Source of the DNA: an uncultured Porphyromonas sp.
GTDB lineage: Bacteria > Bacteroidota > Bacteroidia > Bacteroidales > Porphyromonadaceae
NCBI RefSeq assembly: GCF_947254915.1
Contig: NZ_CAMYEZ010000087.1
Coordinates: 1 to 9,862, forward strand
Direction of reading: 5' to 3'
DNA length: 9,862 nucleotides
Position numbers and translations under genes: made by a program. Positions 6,590 to 9,862 of the stretch are shown here, one piece after another. A model generated the notes under the pieces. The model was given only the letters and a program-made list of their open reading frames with translations. It was not told the DNA's origin and made no database searches. Position 1 is the stretch's first letter; the number at the start of each line of letters is the position of its first letter.

Positions 6590-6715
6590 GTAAATCGGCT
6601 GTCCGATGAAATAAAAGACTCTTCTTCCGCTGAAAAACTTTTATCGGACAGCAATTATTACAAGCGAGAGGATGTGGAAGCTCTCCTCGCTAACTCTAAC
6701 GCTCGTAAAGGTTAA
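6590..6715 (+). pseudogene. C-terminal stub of a helix-turn-helix protein
   Basis: The frame ending at TAA 6713-6715 reads YYKREDVEALLANSNARKG at its end. This is the usual C-terminal strand and helix of HTH_17/excisionase-like proteins ('..iyYkredVeallen'). The frame is open back to 6590 but has no ATG, and upstream of about 6653 it runs through an inverted repeat and no longer resembles the family, so the N-terminal helix-turn-helix is missing. It lies 5 bases before an intact gene of the same general family. Such tandem pairs are common near one end of Bacteroidales integrative elements. I read it as a 5'-truncated remnant; a very small real gene with another start codon cannot be excluded. 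Confidence 0.5.
6599..6651. repeat. 53-base imperfect inverted repeat
   Basis: CTGTCCGAT (6599-6607) is the reverse complement of ATCGGACAG (6643-6651), and AAAAG (6613-6617) continues the pairing with CTTTT (6638-6642), leaving a 5-base bulge on the left side and a 20-base loop. The right end lies directly before the helix-turn-helix stub at 6656-6715. It could be an insertion-sequence scar or tiny mobile element, an attachment or regulatory site, or a transcript hairpin. No flanking target duplication is apparent. Confidence 0.6.
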
Positions 6716-6720
6716 CGACT

Positions 6721-7023
6721 ATGGAGTACGAAACTATCAATAAAGAAACACCAGAGATGAAGCAACTCATCTCTGGCATTAAAGGTTTGACGAATCAAGT
6801 GAGAAATATCGCTCAAACTCATCGTCCTCTTTTTGAAGGTGAAATCTACCTCACAGGACGGGAGGTTTGCGAGAGACTGTTCCTTTCCCCTCGTACCCTG
6901 CAAGACTATCGGGATAAAAACATTATCCCTTACACCCAAATCGCAGGGAAGATTCTCTACCGGCTCTCAGACATAAACAGAATACTGAGTGAGAACTATG
7001 TCAACAGAAACCTTCATCGGTAA
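6721..7023 (+). CDS. Excisionase-like helix-turn-helix DNA-binding protein
   Basis: A 100-residue protein. Residues 1-38 form a charged helix (KQLISGIKGLTNQVRNIAQT). Residues about 42-95 carry an HTH_17/MerR-like fold: IYLTGREVCERLFLSPRTLQDYRDKNIIPYTQIAGKILYRLSDINRIL, where TGREVCERLFLSPRTLQDYR is the helix-turn-helix and GKILYRLSDI the following strand and helix. Proteins of this size and layout are frequent in Bacteroidales integrative and mobilisable elements, where relatives act in excision or as regulators. No integrase, primase or mobilisation gene is present in the window, so its present role is unknown; it may be a leftover or a local regulator of the downstream genes. ATG 6721 follows the stub's stop codon by 5 bases. 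Confidence 0.82.
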   Translation: MEYETINKETPEMKQLISGIKGLTNQVRNIAQTHRPLFEGEIYLTGREVCERLFLSPRTLQDYRDKNIIPYTQIAGKILYRLSDINRILSENYVNRNLHR

Positions 7024-7056
7024 TGATGTAGGTCTTCCTTTGTTTTTATCCATTGT

Positions 7057-7090
7057 TTTGGTCAGAGTATCGCAAAAAACTCTATCTTTG
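7057..7090 (+). promoter_or_regulatory. Bacteroidetes-type promoter for the MORN/LemA/DUF3137 genes
   Basis: TATCTTTG at 7083-7090 is a full match to the -7 consensus TAnnTTTG. TTTG at 7057-7060 lies 22 bases upstream (TTGG at 7058-7061 gives 21), close to the expected -33 spacing. Transcription would start near 7096, leaving a leader of about 180 bases before the ATG at 7275. Confidence 0.6.
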
Positions 7091-7095
7091 CCATT

Positions 7096-7161
7096 GAGCA
7101 TCTGTGTATGCTCTTGCCTCTTGATAAAAGAGGTAGGATATTTTCTTATATGCTCGAGAGC
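7096..7161 (+). promoter_or_regulatory. Leader with mutually exclusive hairpins, possible attenuator
   Basis: GAGCAT (7096-7101) can pair with ATGCTC at 7108-7113, or with a second ATGCTC at 7150-7155. Bases 7112-7122 pair with 7128-7138 (TCTTGCCTCTT with AAGAGGTAGGA, two G-U wobbles, 5-base loop) and are followed by TATTTTCTTAT, like a weak intrinsic terminator. The first hairpin and this one share bases 7112-7113, so they compete. The 251-base gap 7024-7274 contains the promoter and this leader; from 7162 to 7274 I see nothing clear. Confidence 0.4.
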
Positions 7162-7274
7162 AGAGAAACTTAAAGCAACAAAGGACAAAGGAAGCGAAGC
7201 ACATAGTTTCACGTTTATTAAACAGGCAATGAAGCAAAAGTAACCAATTAAGTAATTGGGCATTCTATTATAAT

Positions 7275-8006
7275 ATGAATCGATATATTCTCTTTTTCTT
7301 CTCGCTGTTGCTGAGCCTTTCGGTATCGGCTCAAAAGGTGATTCTAAGCGATGAACTCTTACCCCTATCGGGCGAAAACAATACGACAGTTTATTTCGAA
7401 AAGGACAGCCGAAAACCCTTGCAGGGAGAGTGGCGTATCAAGCGGGAGCTTGACGAAGAGACTATTTCCTTTTCTAACGGACTGATGGATGGCAAGTACC
7501 ACCGCTATCGGGATGGTGTACTGAGAGAAACGGGAGCGTATGACCAGGGGAAAAGAAATGGGGTGTTCACGGAGTACTACCAAGACGGCAAAACTGTCAG
7601 CAAGATTACCCCTATGAAGAAGGGCAAAATCGATGGCTGTGTAAAAACCTATTTCAAAGACGGTCGTTTGGATTTGGAGAAAGAATACCAGGAAAGTGTG
7701 GAAAACGGCTTTGAGAAGCGGTATGACAGCCAAAACGGTGCTCAAATACTTGAGACCCGTTGGGTGAATGGGAAGAAAGATGGGGTCGAGTGGAAACTCA
7801 CGAAACAGGGAGATGGCGTTGAAAGCAAAGTCACACGAACTTATCGCATGGGCGTGCTACATGGGGCGTACAAAGAAGAAGTTTTGCGCAACGGAAATCC
7901 GATTTTGGTTGTAGAGGGACAGTATACCGATGGAGAACGTTCGGGGGTATGGAAAGAGTACGACGCCACTATGAAGACGACAAGAGTACTAAGAAATAAT
8001 CATTGA
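7275..8006 (+). CDS. Exported MORN/YwqK-like repeat protein
   Basis: A 243-residue protein with a clear signal peptide: MNRY, hydrophobic residues 5-15, then SVSA|QK with cleavage likely after A19. No lipobox cysteine is present, so it is probably periplasmic or secreted. The rest is built of MORN_2-type repeats of the kind found in YwqK-family proteins: NGLMDGKYHRYRDGVL (68-83), QGKRNGVFTEYYQDGK (91-106), KGKIDGCVKTYFKDGR (116-131), then further units with NGFEKRYDSQNG, NGKKDGVEWKL, MGVLHGAYKEEV and DGERSGVWKEYD. Some databases name YwqK proteins as antitoxins, but nothing here supports a toxin pair. It is the first gene after the promoter at 7057-7090, and LemA follows after 15 bases, so it probably leads an operon. 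Its function is unknown. Confidence 0.8.
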   Translation: MNRYILFFFSLLLSLSVSAQKVILSDELLPLSGENNTTVYFEKDSRKPLQGEWRIKRELDEETISFSNGLMDGKYHRYRDGVLRETGAYDQGKRNGVFTEYYQDGKTVSKITPMKKGKIDGCVKTYFKDGRLDLEKEYQESVENGFEKRYDSQNGAQILETRWVNGKKDGVEWKLTKQGDGVESKVTRTYRMGVLHGAYKEEVLRNGNPILVVEGQYTDGERSGVWKEYDATMKTTRVLRNNH

Positions 8007-8021
8007 GACAAGCGAATTTGT

Positions 8022-8591
8022 ATGACTGCATCAATAATTGCCGGGAGTGTCCTTATCGCAATAGCTGTGCTTATACTGATTTGGGGTATAATCACCTCTA
8101 ATAATCTCATTGCCAAGAAAAACAGGGTGGAACAATGCCGGAGTGGCATTTGTGTGGCACTCAAGCAGAGAAATGACCTTATACCCAATTTGGTGGCATC
8201 TCTTAAAGCGTATATGGGACACGAAAATGAAATCCTTACCCGCATAGCCGAACTAAGGTCTCGAGCAGACGGAGCCCCCGAAGCAGAACAAATCAAGGAC
8301 GGGACAGAAATCTCCGCTCTTCTCAAACAAGTTAAGGCCGTTGTTGAGAGTAATCCGGATCTCAAAGCCAATGAGCAGTTTGTCTATCTCCAATATCAGA
8401 TAACGGATATGGAGAACGAATTGCAGGCTATACGCCGAACTTATAACGCAACCGTAACGGATTACAACAATGCCGTAGAAATGTTCCCGTCTTCATACAT
8501 CGCTTCAAGAAAACATCTTGGGAAAGAAGCATTGATACAAATTCCTGAAAGTGAGTTGGGCGACATTCATATCAAGGAGATTTTCGGATAA
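8022..8591 (+). CDS. LemA family membrane protein
   Basis: A 189-residue protein with one N-terminal membrane helix (about residues 5-25) followed by the LemA coiled-helix domain. Family signatures are NNLIAKKNRVEQ, the core QRNDLIPNLVASLKAYMGHE (49-68) and YNATVTDYNNAVEMFPSSYIASR near the C terminus. LemA proteins are widespread, with a predicted short N-terminal tail, one membrane helix and a long helical domain; their biochemical role is not established. Length is normal. It lies 15 bases after the MORN-like gene, and its stop codon (8589-8591) directly abuts the next ATG, so translation of the two is probably coupled. LemA genes often neighbour DUF3137 or TPM-domain genes, as here. Confidence 0.92.
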   Translation: MTASIIAGSVLIAIAVLILIWGIITSNNLIAKKNRVEQCRSGICVALKQRNDLIPNLVASLKAYMGHENEILTRIAELRSRADGAPEAEQIKDGTEISALLKQVKAVVESNPDLKANEQFVYLQYQITDMENELQAIRRTYNATVTDYNNAVEMFPSSYIASRKHLGKEALIQIPESELGDIHIKEIFG

Positions 8592-9638
8592 ATGATGAAA
8601 GAAGACCACTTGATTGACTTCAAGATTGTCGCTCAACAAATGAGAGGGCAACTAACCCACATAGCTATGTGGCGTAAGATTGTTAGGCTTCTCATTTATT
8701 CCGTTTACCCTTTGGCTCTGCTTTGGCTTGCATTCACTATATTCGGAAGGTATATCGTCGATGCTGGCAATTATGAAACCTCACAAATAACGGCAACGTA
8801 TGTCGTCATATTCTTTGTTGCCTTTGTGGTCCTCAATACGCTGTTCTCTTTATGCCTAAATGTACTAAAGCAGAAAGAGGAAAAAGTAATGGGGCAAATT
8901 ATCAACCAGCTATTTCCGGATGCAAATTATTCTCCGACAAAAGAAGTAAAGGTGTCCGATATTCGGGCAAGCAGACTATTCGGAACCCCAAATAGGTCGG
9001 AGGGTACTCTGCAAGTGGCAAGTTACGGTGCATTGAGTTTCCCAAATCAGCATCAAGCATTGACAATAGCCGATGTAGGAGTAACGGCAACAAATGAACA
9101 GAATACTAAACCATGGAGATCCTTTAGGCTCCTCTGTCGGGCGATTTTCAGTCCGATGTGGGGCGCACAAGTAGAGAGCACGATGTTCAGCTTTAGGGGA
9201 ATGTTTGGTTACTGCCGTCTTCCAAGAACTTGCAGGGGATTTGTTATGCTGCTTCCCGACCATTTGGAGGATAAGTTGGGCTACTTCGCTCTGACGATAC
9301 AAAAACTGAGGGAGAGACATAAAGCAAAGTTTGTTTATTTGGAAGACCCCGAGTTTGAACGTCTCTTTACCGTATATGCCGATGACGAGGTAGAAGCCCG
9401 TATGATTTTGACCCCGGCAATGATGAAGAAACTTACCGCTCTTCGTTGTTCCTTTACTCATGACTTGATGCTCTCCTTTAGCGGAGATACATTTTATTAT
9501 GCCTCCAATATGCCAAAAGGATTTCTTCGCCTTAGCGGGAAAACATCTTTAAACGAAGACCTATTGCTTGAAATCTACCAAGAGATCGGGTTCTGTCTTT
9601 CTGTAGAAGAAATGATGGGGAAGTATGTGGATAAGTAG
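8592..9638 (+). CDS. DUF3137 domain membrane protein
   Basis: A 348-residue protein. Residues 1-29 are polar, followed by two membrane helices (about 30-52, IVRLLIYSVYPLALLWLAF, and 68-91, TATYVVIFFVAFVVLNTLF), then a large soluble domain. The segment MFSFRGMFGY, the later FVYLEDPEFERLFTVYADDEVEARMILTP (from about residue 247) and LMLSFSGDTFYYA match the DUF3137 pattern, whose hallmark is 'LEdpeFe..F.Vya.D.veAR.iLTP'. Function is unknown; frequent pairing with LemA suggests a joint membrane role. The start is ATG 8592, immediately after the LemA stop, or the next codon at 8595. Base composition is lower in G+C than the genes at 1-6036. Confidence 0.82.
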   Translation: MMKEDHLIDFKIVAQQMRGQLTHIAMWRKIVRLLIYSVYPLALLWLAFTIFGRYIVDAGNYETSQITATYVVIFFVAFVVLNTLFSLCLNVLKQKEEKVMGQIINQLFPDANYSPTKEVKVSDIRASRLFGTPNRSEGTLQVASYGALSFPNQHQALTIADVGVTATNEQNTKPWRSFRLLCRAIFSPMWGAQVESTMFSFRGMFGYCRLPRTCRGFVMLLPDHLEDKLGYFALTIQKLRERHKAKFVYLEDPEFERLFTVYADDEVEARMILTPAMMKKLTALRCSFTHDLMLSFSGDTFYYASNMPKGFLRLSGKTSLNEDLLLEIYQEIGFCLSVEEMMGKYVDK

Positions 9639-9685
9639 GAAATATGATATAATAGACTTATGTTTAACTTTAGAATAATACTTGT

Positions 9686-9862
9686 ATGATCTGGAAAATC
9701 ATCGTGGCAATAGTCGCTGTCTTGATTATTGCTTTTATCGTGTTTGAAATCGTGTCTCGGATCTTTGCTAAGAAAAACCTGAAAGCCTTTTTGGCTTCTC
9801 ATCCTCAAACACCGCTCACCGAGGAAAAGAAAAGGTTACTGGTATTTGGAGCCATCTTGTCT
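9686..9862 (+). CDS. Membrane-anchored protein, N-terminal part (3' end outside window)
   Basis: ATG 9686 opens a frame of 59 codons that runs past the window edge. It begins MIWKIIVAIVAVLIIAFIVF, a single membrane helix of about residues 2-22, followed by EIVSRIFAKKNLKAFLASHPQTPLTEEKKRLLVFGAILS. The 'LTeekkrll.fGAIL' phrase faintly recalls the start of DUF1266 domains, but too little is visible to assign a family. It begins 47 bases after the DUF3137 gene in the same direction and is probably part of that operon. Confidence 0.7.
   Translation, partial: MIWKIIVAIVAVLIIAFIVFEIVSRIFAKKNLKAFLASHPQTPLTEEKKRLLVFGAILS

Noticed and set aside
6989..7243. 84-codon open frame on the + strand overlapping the end of the helix-turn-helix gene
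   Set aside because: It overlaps the helix-turn-helix gene in another frame, contains the promoter and leader hairpins, and its product resembles no family I recognise. The C-terminal part could be a gene fragment, but I cannot support it.
6967..7263. 98-codon open frame on the minus strand
   Set aside because: It lies antisense to the promoter/leader region and the helix-turn-helix 3' end, and has no recognisable domain.
7275..8006. Antitoxin of a toxin-antitoxin pair, from the YwqK name
   Set aside because: The protein has a signal peptide and the neighbours are LemA and DUF3137, with no toxin candidate; the antitoxin label in databases is not supported here.

Overview
This window looks like chromosomal DNA from a Bacteroidales bacterium, most probably a Porphyromonas-like species. 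That is inferred from family content and protein style (a PepD dipeptidase, a Bacteroidetes-type cytidylate kinase-like protein, an excision-type helix-turn-helix gene), from TAnnTTTG promoter boxes and from the lack of strong Shine-Dalgarno sequences. No search was run, so the genus is a guess. All genes read on the + strand.

Positions 1-6036 are ordinary, relatively GC-rich housekeeping DNA. The C-terminal half of epoxyqueuosine reductase (queG) overlaps by four bases a bile acid:sodium symporter-family transporter. After a 477-base gap come pepD (aminoacyl-histidine dipeptidase) and fabD (malonyl-CoA:ACP transacylase), which end at a long hairpin terminator. A tight cluster follows: cytidine deaminase (cdd), a cytidylate kinase-like protein and a small DUF695-like protein. 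The first two suggest pyrimidine salvage.

The two long intergenic gaps (1503-1979 and 6037-6720) hold the most unusual material. Each carries a copy of the same roughly 290-300-base diverged repeat, with a foldable core and a nearly identical tail containing TATAATGCGTCAG. The first copy is also bracketed by a perfect 11-base inverted repeat, like a MITE. The second gap also contains two tandem GAAA-loop hairpins, a 53-base inverted repeat, and the C-terminal stub of a helix-turn-helix protein just before an intact helix-turn-helix gene. Such a pair of small helix-turn-helix genes is typical of integrative elements in Bacteroidales, so this looks like the scar of one.

From about 6500 onward G+C falls by eye. 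After a good TAnnTTTG promoter and a leader with competing hairpins comes a compact gene set: an exported MORN/YwqK-like repeat protein, a LemA-family protein, a DUF3137 membrane protein, and the start of another membrane-anchored protein cut by the window edge. LemA and DUF3137 genes often sit together, but their joint role is not known. This envelope module is the best candidate here for an undescribed system.
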